Part shown: positions 26,615 to 34,859 of the stretch, piece after piece
Layout of the letters: each line of letters opens with the position of its first letter
Numbering within the stretch: position 1 is the first letter of the stretch
From: Yoonia rosea
Lineage (GTDB): Bacteria > Pseudomonadota > Alphaproteobacteria > Rhodobacterales > Rhodobacteraceae
DNA: 64,000 bases
Assembly: GCF_900156505.1 (NCBI RefSeq)
Contig: NZ_FTPR01000001.1
Coordinates: 1,488,001-1,552,000 of the forward strand
Direction: 5' to 3'
Translations under genes and position numbers: made by a program
The notes under the pieces: model-generated
Told to the model about the DNA's origin: nothing
The model's input: only the letters and a program-made list of their open reading frames with translations
Database searches by the model: none

Positions 26615-28200
26615 AGGATTTCGCCGCCCTCTTTACCCGCATCGACGAAAGCACCAAGACCAGCGTCAAGACAGCCGCACTTGCCGACTATTTCCGTACC
26701 GCAACGCCCGAAGACCGGCTTTGGACCATCGCACTTTTCACAGGTCGTCGCCCCAAACGCACGATCACGGCGACAAAGTTGCGGGAATGGGCAGCAGAGG
26801 TCGCGGGCTTGCCGGACTGGCTGTTCGAGGAAAGCTATAGCATCGTGGGTGATCTGGCCGAGACGATCGCACTGGTCCTGCCACCCGCCACGCAAAGCCA
26901 AGACCACACGCTGACCCACTGGATCGGCTATATCAAAACGCTCGCGACCCTCGAAGACGACGTACGCAAAGCAGGCATTCTGGAGGCATGGAACAGCTTG
27001 CCCCCTACCGAAAGGTTCCTGTTTACCAAACTTCTGACAGGCGGTTTCCGCATTGGCGTCAGCGCCAAACTGATCACCCGCGCGCTGGCACAGGCGACCG
27101 GCCAGCCCGAAGCAGAGCTCACGCACAAGCTGATGGGCAATTGGACGCCGGACAGCACCACATGGGACGCACTGATTGAGGCCGATGACCCGACGGCGGA
27201 CCTGTCACGCCCCTACCCTTTCTATCTTGCCTACCAGCTCGACGGTTTTGACGATCTTGGCCCGCCGGCCGATTGGAACGCCGAACGCAAATGGGACGGC
27301 ATCCGCGGTCAGCTGATTGTCCGCGGCGGCGAACACCACCTATGGTCGCGCGGCGAAGACCTGATGACCGACCGTTTCCCCGAACTGGCGCAACTGCGCG
27401 ATTACCTGCCAGATGGTACGGTGATAGATGGCGAGGTGCTGGCCTTTGCCGATGAAAAACCCCTGTCGTTCAATGCGCTACAAAAACGGATCGGCCGCAA
27501 AACGGTGCCAAAGAAATTGCTGGCCGAAGCCCCTGTGATCCTGATGGCCTATGACCTCCTGGAACATCAGGGGGCGGATGTACGCGATCAACCTCTGAAA
27601 GACCGCCGCGCGGCATTAGAAGATCTGATCAAGGATGCCCCTGTGACAGCCCCCCTGCGGCTGTCCGCCTCCGTCCGTTTCCAGACATGGGATGATCTGC
27701 ACACCGCACGCGACCAATCCCGCGATCTGGGCGCCGAAGGTCTGATGCTCAAACGCCTAGACAGCCCTTACCTTGCCGGGCGCAAACGGGGCGACTGGTG
27801 GAAATGGAAGATTGATCCGCTGACCATCGACGCGGTGATGATCTATGCGCAGGCTGGGCATGGACGCCGCGCGAACCTGTTCACCGACTACACATTTGCT
27901 GTCCGCGATGGCAATGATCTGGTGCCCTTTACCAAGGCCTATTCCGGCCTGACCGACAAAGAATTCCGCGAAATCACTGCATGGGTGCGCAAGAACACGC
28001 TGCAACGCTTTGGTCCCGTGCGCCAAGTGCCCGCCGAACATGTGTTTGAAATCGCCTTTGAGGGCATCCAGGCCAGCCCGCGCCATAAATCCGGTGTTGC
28101 TTTGCGTTTTCCACGTATGTTGCGCTGGCGGCGCGACAAACCCGTGGATGAGGCCAATACGCTGGACGATCTCAAAGAGATGCTGGCCACCTACGGCTGA
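26611..28200 (+). CDS. ATP-dependent DNA ligase (exonuclease-associated type)
   Basis: 529 residues. The N-terminal helical DNA-binding domain (~1-200) is followed by the nucleotidyltransferase core with the adenylated Lys in 'ERKWDGIRGQ', motif III-IV 'VIDGEVLAF', 'EGLMLKRLDSPYLAG' and motif V 'WWKWKID'; an OB domain ends the protein. This is the LigB-like class found with a metallo-beta-lactamase exonuclease and usually a DEXH helicase. Here the exonuclease is directly coupled, but no DEXH helicase or calcineurin-like phosphoesterase follows: pepF does. Role: repair of nicked or broken DNA. Confidence 0.93.
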   Translation: MKDFAALFTRIDESTKTSVKTAALADYFRTATPEDRLWTIALFTGRRPKRTITATKLREWAAEVAGLPDWLFEESYSIVGDLAETIALVLPPATQSQDHTLTHWIGYIKTLATLEDDVRKAGILEAWNSLPPTERFLFTKLLTGGFRIGVSAKLITRALAQATGQPEAELTHKLMGNWTPDSTTWDALIEADDPTADLSRPYPFYLAYQLDGFDDLGPPADWNAERKWDGIRGQLIVRGGEHHLWSRGEDLMTDRFPELAQLRDYLPDGTVIDGEVLAFADEKPLSFNALQKRIGRKTVPKKLLAEAPVILMAYDLLEHQGADVRDQPLKDRRAALEDLIKDAPVTAPLRLSASVRFQTWDDLHTARDQSRDLGAEGLMLKRLDSPYLAGRKRGDWWKWKIDPLTIDAVMIYAQAGHGRRANLFTDYTFAVRDGNDLVPFTKAYSGLTDKEFREITAWVRKNTLQRFGPVRQVPAEHVFEIAFEGIQASPRHKSGVALRFPRMLRWRRDKPVDEANTLDDLKEMLATYG

Positions 28201-28267
28201 ACGCCCTTAACACTTTTCGCAACAATGCCTATGTAAGCCCCAACACATGAAAAACAGAGGTAATCCC

Positions 28268-30085
28268 ATGCCATTCCCCCAGCCCGTCTTTGATGCCAAC
28301 ACCAGCGGTGGAAAGGATCTTGGCAATCTGCCCGAGTGGGATCTGAGCGATCTTTACACTGCCGAGGACAGCCCCGAACTGGCGCGCGACATGGCATGGC
28401 TGGAAAAAGAGTGTGCGGATTTCGCGGCAAGCTATGAAGGCAAACTGGCAACACTGGACGCGGGCGGGCTCTTGGAAGCCGTTCAACGCTACGAACAGAT
28501 TGACGTGATCGCGGGGCGGATCATGTCCTTTGCCGGCTTGCGCTATTATCAATGCACAACCGATAGCGGCCGCGCGAAATTCATGTCGGATTGTCAGGAC
28601 AAGATGACAACGGCCACCACGCCGCTGGTCTTTTATGGTCTGGAATTCAATCGCCTTGATGACGATCACCTTGCCGATCTGCTTTCCGCCAATACGGACC
28701 TTGCGCGGTACAAACCTGTCTTTGACCGCATGCGCGCGATGAAGCCGCATCAGCTCTCGGATGAGCTGGAAAAATTCCTGCATGATCAATCCACGGTCGG
28801 TGCCGCAGCATGGAACCGGCTTTTTGATGAAACCATGGCAGCGCTCGAATTCGTGGTGGATGACGAGGTGCTGAGCCTCGAAGCGACGCTGAACCTGCTG
28901 ACCGAACAGGACCGCGCCAAGCGCGAGGCTGCGACCCATGCACTGGCAGCCGTGTTCCGCGAGAACATCAAGATCTTTGCCCGTGTGCATAATACGCTGG
29001 CCAAAGAAAAAGAGATCGAGGACCGTTGGCGCAAAATGCCAACGCCGCAAACCGGACGGCACCTGTCCAACCATGTTGAGGCCGAGGTGGTCGAGGCGCT
29101 GCGCAACGCTGTTGTCGCCGCCTATCCGCGTCTGTCGCACCGCTATTATGCGCTCAAAGCCAAATGGCTGGGGCTGGACCGGATGCAGGTCTGGGACCGC
29201 AACGCGCCTTTGCCGATGGAAAGCGACAAGATCGTCAACTGGGACGAGGCGACAGCCACCGTGATGGACGCCTACGCAGGGTTTGATCCCAAAATGGCCG
29301 AAATCGCCAAGCCATTCTTTTCTGAGGGTTGGATCGATGCAGCCGTCAAACCCGGCAAAGCGCCGGGCGCTTTCGCGCACCCCACAGTGACTTCTGTCCA
29401 CCCATATGTGATGCTCAACTATCTTGGCAAACCGCGTGATGTCATGACCCTCGCCCATGAGCTTGGGCACGGCGTGCATCAGGTGCTGGCGGCAGAACAA
29501 GGCGAGTTGTTGTCCTCAACCCCGCTGACACTGGCCGAAACCGCGTCGGTCTTTGGCGAAATGCTGACGTTCCAGAAACTGCTGGACGGGGCGAAGACGA
29601 AAGCAGAACGCAAGATCCTGCTCGCGGGCAAGGTCGAAGACATGATCAACACCGTCGTGCGCCAGATCGCGTTCTATGATTTTGAATGCAAACTCCACGC
29701 CGCCCGCGCCGAGGGCGAATTGACGCCGGATGATATCAACGCGCTCTGGATGTCGGTGCAGGCCGAAAGCCTTGGTCCTGTGTTCGATTTCGCGGATGGC
29801 TATGAAACCTTCTGGGCCTATATCCCGCACTTTGTGCACTCGCCCTTCTACGTCTACGCCTATGCGTTCGGCGACGGGTTGGTGAATGCGCTTTACGCGG
29901 TCTATGCCGAGGGCGATCCCGATTTCCGCGAGAAATATTTCGACATGCTGCGCGCTGGCGGGTCCAAGCACCACAAGGAGCTGCTCGCACCCTTTGGCCT
30001 CGACGCGTCCGACCCAAAGTTCTGGGACAAGGGCCTGTCGATGATCGAAGGCTTCATTGACGAATTGGAAGCGTTAGAGGACTAA
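28268..30085 (+). CDS. M3 family oligoendopeptidase (PepF-like)
   Basis: 605 residues. Zinc metallopeptidase with the active-site HELGHGVHQ (residues ~399-407) and a downstream Glu zinc ligand in 'LAETASVFGEML'. The long N-terminal helical part and the 'HFVHSPFYVYAYAFGD' C-terminal motif match clade-3 PepF/M3B oligopeptidases that degrade short peptides in the cytosol. The ATG at 28268 has AGAGG nine bases upstream; the in-frame ATG at 28247 is less likely. A long hairpin lies just after the stop. Confidence 0.94.
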   Translation: MPFPQPVFDANTSGGKDLGNLPEWDLSDLYTAEDSPELARDMAWLEKECADFAASYEGKLATLDAGGLLEAVQRYEQIDVIAGRIMSFAGLRYYQCTTDSGRAKFMSDCQDKMTTATTPLVFYGLEFNRLDDDHLADLLSANTDLARYKPVFDRMRAMKPHQLSDELEKFLHDQSTVGAAAWNRLFDETMAALEFVVDDEVLSLEATLNLLTEQDRAKREAATHALAAVFRENIKIFARVHNTLAKEKEIEDRWRKMPTPQTGRHLSNHVEAEVVEALRNAVVAAYPRLSHRYYALKAKWLGLDRMQVWDRNAPLPMESDKIVNWDEATATVMDAYAGFDPKMAEIAKPFFSEGWIDAAVKPGKAPGAFAHPTVTSVHPYVMLNYLGKPRDVMTLAHELGHGVHQVLAAEQGELLSSTPLTLAETASVFGEMLTFQKLLDGAKTKAERKILLAGKVEDMINTVVRQIAFYDFECKLHAARAEGELTPDDINALWMSVQAESLGPVFDFADGYETFWAYIPHFVHSPFYVYAYAFGDGLVNALYAVYAEGDPDFREKYFDMLRAGGSKHHKELLAPFGLDASDPKFWDKGLSMIEGFIDELEALED

Positions 30086-30121
30086 GTGCGACGCAGTCCC
30101 GGATCAAGTCCGGGACCGCAC
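30086..30121. repeat. palindromic element after pepF
   Basis: GTCCCGGA (30096-30103) pairs with TCCGGGAC (30109-30116) around TCAAG; outer arms GTGCG and CGCAC also pair, leaving a 5-nt bulge. It starts directly after the stop codon. The core CCCGGATCAAGTCCGGG is a palindrome I recall as common between genes in alphaproteobacteria. No U tract, so it may be a repeat element rather than a classical terminator. Confidence 0.7.
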
Positions 30122-30128
30122 AGCGGCC

Positions 30129-30413
30129 TCAATCCAGCTCGGTCCATGGCCACGGCTTTACTTCGCTCGCGGCGGTCTGATAGCGCGCGGCTTTGGCCAT
30201 CCAGACACCCATCGTTGTGCCCATTTCGGCCAGTTGATCATTCGGCTGACGCTGATTGACCAACATAATCAGGAACTGCGCCACGGTCATGATCCCGAGC
30301 AATGTGCTGGCCATGCTCATCAGCACGGCAATGATCACCATATGCACCAAGCGCAGCCAGATGTTTTCGTAGTCGTCCACATTTATGTCGGAGCGGTCAT
30401 CATCATTGGGCAT
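30129..30413 (-). CDS. DUF4389 domain membrane protein
   Basis: 94 residues. A short acidic N-terminus (MPNDDDRSDIN) is followed by one or two hydrophobic segments ('LVHMVIIAVLMSMASTLLGIMTVAQFLIMLV') and a conserved cytoplasmic/periplasmic tail 'NQRQPNDQLAEMG' and 'KPWPWTELD'. This is the DUF4389 pattern, function unknown. The Shine-Dalgarno AGGAG overlaps the stop codon of the upstream MocA-type gene and lies six bases before the ATG at 30413, indicating coupling. Confidence 0.85.
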   Translation of the reverse strand: MPNDDDRSDINVDDYENIWLRLVHMVIIAVLMSMASTLLGIMTVAQFLIMLVNQRQPNDQLAEMGTTMGVWMAKAARYQTAASEVKPWPWTELD

Positions 30414-30422
30414 CGTCATCTC

Positions 30423-31400
30423 CTAAGCGGGCCGTCCACCAGCCGCAAAAACCATATCGATCATCTTCTGCGTTCCGCGCGAAAACTCAAGCGGGCATGG
30501 ATAGGCGGCACCAGTCTGCACCGATTGACAGAAATTTTCCACCTGCAGGACATATTGGTTCACCCCCGGCCAACGCTCGGTCGTGACGGTCTGGCCATCG
30601 GTTGTCATCGTCAGAACAGCCGCATCAAAGACATTGGCATTGTAAGGACAGGTCAATCTGAGCACGCCCTTGTCGCCGTGAAAGGTGATTTCCTGACGCG
30701 GGAACATGCGGATCGAAACCATCGCTGCATAGCTGAAGCTTGGAAAATCCGCCGCGACCTGCGCAAAGATATCGACATCATTGTCGAACCGCAGCTTGGC
30801 ATAGGGAACCGCAAGTGGCTCTTCTCCGGAAACAAAACGCGCGGACCCGAAGGTATAGACCCCGATATCACGCAAACCGCCACCACCCGCGGCAGGCTGA
30901 TTGCGGATATTGCGCGCGTCATCATTAAAGAAACTGAACGCCGCATCCACATGCACCAAGGTACCAATTGCGCCGCCTTGCACCAGTTCGCGCGCGCGGA
31001 TGAATTGCGGATGATGCACGATCATATAGGCCTCGGCGGCCAGGACACCCGCCGCATCCCGTGCGGCGATCAACTGATCAAACTCCGCTTCTGCGAGCGT
31101 CATGGGCTTTTCGCATAACACATGCTTGCCCGCCGCCATCGCCTTGAGCGACCATTCCACATGCATGTGATTTGGCAGCGGAATATAGACCGCATCAATC
31201 GCCGGATCAGCCAAAAGCGCATCATAGCCGTCATGGACCTGAATGCCCGGCGCAAAGGCCTGAAAACCGGCGGCTTTTTCAGGGCTGGATGTGGCAAGGG
31301 CTACCAGTTCGGCGCCTTTGGCCGCGTGTATCGCAGGCCCCATGTGTTTTTCAGCAAAGTTCGCGGCACCCAGAATGCCCCAGCGCAGTGATTTCATCAT
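30423..31400 (-). CDS. Gfo/Idh/MocA family oxidoreductase
   Basis: 325 residues. N-terminal Rossmann fold ('RWGILGAANFAEK') binds NAD(P); 'CEKPMTLAEAEFDQL' carries the conserved Lys that contacts the nicotinamide, and 'GGGGLRDIGVYTFGSARF' is the catalytic Asp/His region with Asp visible and Tyr in the usual His-neighbour position. Substrates are typically sugars or inositol derivatives; not determinable here. No sugar transporter is adjacent. Followed by the DUF4389 gene in the same transcription unit. Confidence 0.9.
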   Translation of the reverse strand: MMKSLRWGILGAANFAEKHMGPAIHAAKGAELVALATSSPEKAAGFQAFAPGIQVHDGYDALLADPAIDAVYIPLPNHMHVEWSLKAMAAGKHVLCEKPMTLAEAEFDQLIAARDAAGVLAAEAYMIVHHPQFIRARELVQGGAIGTLVHVDAAFSFFNDDARNIRNQPAAGGGGLRDIGVYTFGSARFVSGEEPLAVPYAKLRFDNDVDIFAQVAADFPSFSYAAMVSIRMFPRQEITFHGDKGVLRLTCPYNANVFDAAVLTMTTDGQTVTTERWPGVNQYVLQVENFCQSVQTGAAYPCPLEFSRGTQKMIDMVFAAGGRPA

Positions 31401-31462
31401 CGTTTCCCCTTTGGCGCGATGTTAGCGCCACCAAGGACCAAAAGGAAATACGCGCAGAAACG

Positions 31463-31493
31463 AAAAATCCCCGCCAGCAGCGCTGACGGGGAT
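31463..31493 (-). terminator. intrinsic terminator of rpoH
   Basis: On the minus strand AUCCCCGUCAGC pairs with GCUGGCGGGGAU (one G-U) around a 3-nt loop and is followed by five U. It lies 25 bp after the rpoH stop. Confidence 0.9.
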
Positions 31494-31517
31494 GATTATT
31501 GCGAAAGCGATACGGCT

Positions 31518-32414
31518 TTACGCGTCAGCCAACATGCCCTTCTGGCGCGCCAGCTCCTGCATCTTTGCCTGCAGCTTTTCAAATGCACGCACCTCGATCT
31601 GGCGGATACGTTCGCGGCTGACGTCATACTGGCTGCTCAGATCTTCAAGCGTGACGGTCTCCTCGGACAGACGACGCTGCATCAGAATGTCTTTCTCACG
31701 CTCGTTTAGAACCGACATGGCATCGGCCAAGAGTTCGCGGCGCGCATCAAGTTCATCATGCGCTTCATACTCGGCCGCTGTATTCGCGCTCTCGTCCTCA
31801 AGCCAGTCCTGCCATTGCGCGGCACCTTCACCATCGGCACTGACCGTGGCGTTCAACGATGCGTCCCCACCGGACAGACGGCGGTTCATGGAAATCACTT
31901 CGTCCTCGGTCACACCAAGATCGGTCGCAATCCGCTGGACGTTTTCAGGGCGTAGATCACCGTCTTCAAGCGCACCAATGCGGTTCTTCGCCTTGCGCAG
32001 GTTGAAAAAGAGCTTCTTCTGCGCTGATGTCGTGCCCAGCTTCACCAAAGACCATGACCGCAGGATGTATTCCTGGATCGAGGCACGGATCCACCACATG
32101 GCATAGGTTGCCAGACGGAAGCCCTTTTCAGGATCAAAGCGCTTCACCGCCTGCATCAGGCCGACATTCGCCTCTGAAATCACCTCAGCCTGCGGCAGAC
32201 CATAGCCGCGATAGCCCATGGCGATTTTAGCCGCCAGACGCAGATGCGATGTCACCATCTTATGCGCAGCTTCCGTATCTTCATGGTCAACCCACCTCTT
32301 GGCGAGCATATATTCTTCTTCAGGCTCCAGCATCGGAAACTTGCGGATTTCCTGCATATAGCGGTTCAGGCCACCTTCCGGCGTCGGCGCTGGTAGATTC
32401 TTGTAGTTACTCAC
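31518..32414 (-). CDS. rpoH: RNA polymerase sigma-32 factor RpoH
   Basis: 298 residues. Heat-shock sigma factor. Region 2 includes 'YRGYGLPQAEVISEANVGLMQAVKRFDPEKGFRLATYAMWWIRA' features (shown in parts: LPQAEVISEANVGLM; RLATYAMWWIRASIQEYI). The RpoH box 'QKKLFFNLRKAK' is present, and region 4.2 ends with '[19 protein letters not shown]'. The start codon is GTG at 32414 with AGGAGG nine bases upstream. A strong sigma-32-type promoter lies 37-65 bp upstream, implying autoregulation, and the 5' leader is short (~30 nt), leaving little room for an RNA thermometer. Confidence 0.97.
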   Translation of the reverse strand: MSNYKNLPAPTPEGGLNRYMQEIRKFPMLEPEEEYMLAKRWVDHEDTEAAHKMVTSHLRLAAKIAMGYRGYGLPQAEVISEANVGLMQAVKRFDPEKGFRLATYAMWWIRASIQEYILRSWSLVKLGTTSAQKKLFFNLRKAKNRIGALEDGDLRPENVQRIATDLGVTEDEVISMNRRLSGGDASLNATVSADGEGAAQWQDWLEDESANTAAEYEAHDELDARRELLADAMSVLNEREKDILMQRRLSEETVTLEDLSSQYDVSRERIRQIEVRAFEKLQAKMQELARQKGMLADA

Positions 32415-32450
32415 TGTATCTGCCCTCCTATGTATAAAGGCTTAACATGG

Positions 32451-32479
32451 ATATGGGAACGCTAACAATTGGTTTCAAG
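32451..32479 (-). promoter_or_regulatory. sigma-32-type promoter of rpoH
   Basis: Minus strand: CTTGAAA (complement of 32473-32479), a 15-nt spacer, then CCCATAT (complement of 32451-32457). Both elements match the sigma-32 consensus (CTTGAA ... CCCAT-T) at an allowed spacing. Predicted start is ~30 nt before the rpoH GTG. Confidence 0.75.
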
Positions 32480-32576
32480 AGCGGTCATATCCGATTCCAT
32501 TAAAAAGAATATGAACTAATCAGTTCAGTTTTGCGACCCATGTTTCCGTGCATTCACGCACATGGGATCGATTATT

Positions 32577-33605
32577 TCAGCCCTGAGCGCCGAGAGCGCG
32601 CAAAAGATCGCGCATATCTTGGGGGATTTCCGCCTCAAACTGCAGAAAATCACCCGAAACAGGGTGCTCAAACCCCAACGTTGCCGCGTGTAGCGCCTGA
32701 CGCGGAAACGCGGCCACAGCGGCGACACCCGCCTCACCAATCGCTTTGGGCGACAGCTTGCGCCGCCCGCCATAAACCGGATCACCAATCAACGCATGAC
32801 CACAATGCGCCATATGCACCCTGATCTGATGGGTCCGGCCCGTTTCCAGCCAACATTCGACCAGAGCCGCACAAGGCGGCGTGCCCAGCGGCTCCACAAT
32901 GCGCGACCGCGTCACGGCGTGGCGGCCACTGCTGAAAGACACCGCCTGCCGCTGCCTGTCTGTGCGGTGTCGGCCCAGAAACGTCTGGATCTTCAGAATA
33001 TTGCCCGGCTCAAACGACGTCCCCTTGATCCCGCGCAATCGCGGATCGTTCTGATCCGGCAGTCCATAGCACACTGCCAGATAACGCCGCTCGACTGTAT
33101 GGGCGGCAAACTGGTCGGCCAGATGATGATGTGCGCGGTCCGATTTTGCCGCCACCAGCAACCCTGTGGTTTCTTTATCAATGCGGTGCACGATACCCGG
33201 CCGCTTCATGCCCCCCACACCCGAAAGCGTATCACCACAGTGATGGATCAGGGCATTGACCAAGGTCCCGCCCGGGGTGCCTGGCGCCGGATGCACAACC
33301 ATCCCGCTGGGTTTATTGACGACAATCAGGTCCTCATCTTCAAACACAACATCCAGCGCGATGTCTTCCGCACCGATGTGGCTTTCCTCGGCAACAGCGA
33401 CAGTCACAGCCACGACAGCGCCTTCCGCAATCCGGAACCGAGGATCACTGATGACAACGCCATCAACCGTTACAGCCCCGTCGGCAATCAGCTTGGCCAA
33501 CCGCGACCGGCTTAATGATGCTGCCTCAGGCACGTCGCGGCCCAGGGCCTTGTCAAGGCGCGGCGGCGGGGACGCTGCAATCACAAACTGAATGATCTCA
33601 GACAC
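32577..33605 (-). CDS. RluA/RluD-family pseudouridine synthase
   Basis: 342 residues. N-terminal S4 domain ('SLSRSRLAKLIADGAVTVDG') followed by the RluA catalytic domain with the aspartate in HRIDKETTGLLV and 'GRTHQIRVHMAHCGHALIGDPVYGG' features (parts shown). Isomerises uridines in 23S rRNA; RluD-type enzymes with S4 domains modify helix 69. The start is GTG at 33605. Upstream lies a copy of a dispersed repeat and the tRNA-His gene on the same strand. Confidence 0.93.
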   Translation of the reverse strand: MSEIIQFVIAASPPPRLDKALGRDVPEAASLSRSRLAKLIADGAVTVDGVVISDPRFRIAEGAVVAVTVAVAEESHIGAEDIALDVVFEDEDLIVVNKPSGMVVHPAPGTPGGTLVNALIHHCGDTLSGVGGMKRPGIVHRIDKETTGLLVAAKSDRAHHHLADQFAAHTVERRYLAVCYGLPDQNDPRLRGIKGTSFEPGNILKIQTFLGRHRTDRQRQAVSFSSGRHAVTRSRIVEPLGTPPCAALVECWLETGRTHQIRVHMAHCGHALIGDPVYGGRRKLSPKAIGEAGVAAVAAFPRQALHAATLGFEHPVSGDFLQFEAEIPQDMRDLLRALGAQG

Positions 33606-33614
33606 GCGACTGCT

Positions 33615-33650
33615 CCATCATCTTGCCCAATAAACTCCCGCCGGAGGCTC
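33615..33650. repeat. dispersed repeat family 2, copy A
   Basis: Minus strand reads GCCTCCGGCGGGAG, then TTTATTGGGCAAGATGATGG. The second half recurs at 53489-53515 and the first half at 49742-49765. It lies immediately upstream of the RluA-family start. Confidence 0.6.
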
Positions 33651-33684
33651 CGACATCTCAAAACGCGCAAACCTTTGGGGGGGA

Positions 33685-33761
33685 TGGTACCGCCTCCCCG
33701 GCTTGAACGGGGGACCCCTGGTTCCACAAACCAGTGCTCTAACCAACTGAGCTAAGGCGGC
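33685..33761 (-). tRNA. tRNA-His (GTG anticodon)
   Basis: 77-nt cloverleaf with encoded CCA. Acceptor GCCGCCT/AGGCGGT, D-arm TAGCTCAGTTGGTTAGAGC, anticodon stem CTGGT/ACCAG with loop TTGTGGA (anticodon GTG), T-arm CCCCG-TTCAAGC-CGGGG. Position -1 is T rather than G, and the discriminator is A. The loss of the universal G-1 with A73 is known for a group of alphaproteobacteria. Confidence 0.97.
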
Positions 33762-33899
33762 AACAGGGGTGATCTAGCGGGATGAGATCACGATTGCAAG
33801 TCCCTACGCAAGGAAACTGTCGGGGCTGAAAGCTTCATCCCCTTGCCAACGCAGCATGCTGCGCTGTAGGACCAAAGCCAGCAAATCTAAGGGGCTACC

Positions 33900-34091
33900 A
33901 TGGGTATCAACAACGAGCGCGACATTGAAGCGAACATGCAAATCGGACCAACCGATCTGGGCATGGTGCGGATCTTCATCGAAGCCGACGGCGTCGAAAT
34001 CCCCATGGATTTTGACCCCGAAGAGGCTGACGAGATCGCAGAAGAGATCAAGGCCGCGGCAATGGCGGCACGCGCCGTCAAAAAGCGGTAA
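33900..34091 (+). CDS. DUF6324 family small protein
   Basis: 63 residues, acidic: 'MQIGPTDLGMVRIFIEADG' then 'DFDPEEADEIAEEIKAAA'. The pattern matches the short conserved DUF6324 family of Rhodobacterales, function unknown. AAGGGG lies seven bases before the ATG. Its 3' end overlaps mmcB (opposite strand) by 14 bp. No membrane segment or signal peptide; likely cytosolic. Confidence 0.82.
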   Translation: MGINNERDIEANMQIGPTDLGMVRIFIEADGVEIPMDFDPEEADEIAEEIKAAAMAARAVKKR

Positions 34092-34536
34092 CAAACCCCG
34101 GATCGCGCGCGGCCTGCGCGCGCACCGCTGCATGGCGCGCGAATTTCTGCACCATCACCTTGCGCCGTGCAGGCGCCAGTTTCGTTTCAGGCCCCATCCG
34201 GATGATTTCAGCATCATAGGCATCCGCGAGAATCAGGCCCGTCTCTTCCGGCAATAGTTCGGTCGGAAAATTGCTGTCGACCGCCCAGAAAAACCGGTCG
34301 CACCATTCCAGATATCCCTGCCATTTGCTGTCTGACTGAAAATCAGCGCGGCTGGACTTGCATTCGATGATCCAGATCTCGCCCTTTGGCCCCAACGCCA
34401 TGACGTCAACACGCAAGCCTGATGTCGGCACCAACTCTTCGACACTCACAAAATCATGGCCCCGCAACGCGCGGCTGACCCCCCGCGCCAAAAGCTGGCC
34501 GGGCATCAGGCTCGGACTGTGGGACAGGTCGGACAT
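34078..34536 (-). CDS. mmcB: MmcB family DNA repair protein
   Basis: 152 residues. A PD-(D/E)xK nuclease-like core: 'RVDVMALGPKGEIWIIECKSSRADF' gives D-x(n)-E-x-K, with N-terminal 'LLARGVSRALRGHDFVSVEEL'. MmcB in Caulobacter is an SOS-induced protein needed for mitomycin C tolerance. The ATG at 34536 is preferred; an extended frame to 34593 would cross the LexA box. A perfect GTTC-N7-GTTC box lies 12 bp upstream of the ATG, consistent with SOS control. Confidence 0.92.
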   Translation of the reverse strand: MSDLSHSPSLMPGQLLARGVSRALRGHDFVSVEELVPTSGLRVDVMALGPKGEIWIIECKSSRADFQSDSKWQGYLEWCDRFFWAVDSNFPTELLPEETGLILADAYDAEIIRMGPETKLAPARRKVMVQKFARHAAVRAQAARDPGFVTAF

Positions 34537-34548
34537 GCCTTTTACCCT

Positions 34549-34563
34549 GAACAATAGGTGAAC
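34549..34563 (-). promoter_or_regulatory. LexA (SOS) box before mmcB
   Basis: Minus strand GTTC-ACCTATT-GTTC, an exact match to the alphaproteobacterial LexA consensus GTTC-N7-GTTC, ending 12 bp before the mmcB ATG. Confidence 0.9.
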
Positions 34564-34859
34564 ATAACGCAAGGAGAAACCGCGCCGGTGCAATGCGACT
34601 CAGTGGTGCGGGCCTGCAAAGTCAAAAAATCGAAACAATCACCCTCCGGAAAGGAAGATTGGTCAGGCAGGATAATTTTACCAATTTGTTATCAAGAGAT
34701 TAAGTCAATTTCAGCGTTTTAAGAAAAGTGAAACCCGTCACATTTATGACTGAAACGGGACACATTGGCCCCAATCGCTGGGGGTAAAAGCCTTGCCCAC
34801 GTCACGTTTTCGACCGCTTTGCTACTTATCAATGAAGATACCGAAGAGGAGCGTAAAGA
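34564..34859. other. AT-richer intergenic region upstream of the 48-aa ORF
   Basis: About 300 bp without a recognisable gene between divergent mmcB and the small ORF. It has long AT runs (ATAATTTTACCAATTTGTTA; AAGAAAAGTG) and two related blocks GAAACCCGTC and CTGAAACGGG around 34730-34760. Probably holds the promoter for the rightward small ORF and possible ncRNA. No confident -35/-10 pair was picked. Confidence 0.4.

Noticed and set aside
28229..29500. Long minus-strand frame opposite pepF
   Set aside because: Antisense shadow; pepF has the HELGH motif and conserved length.
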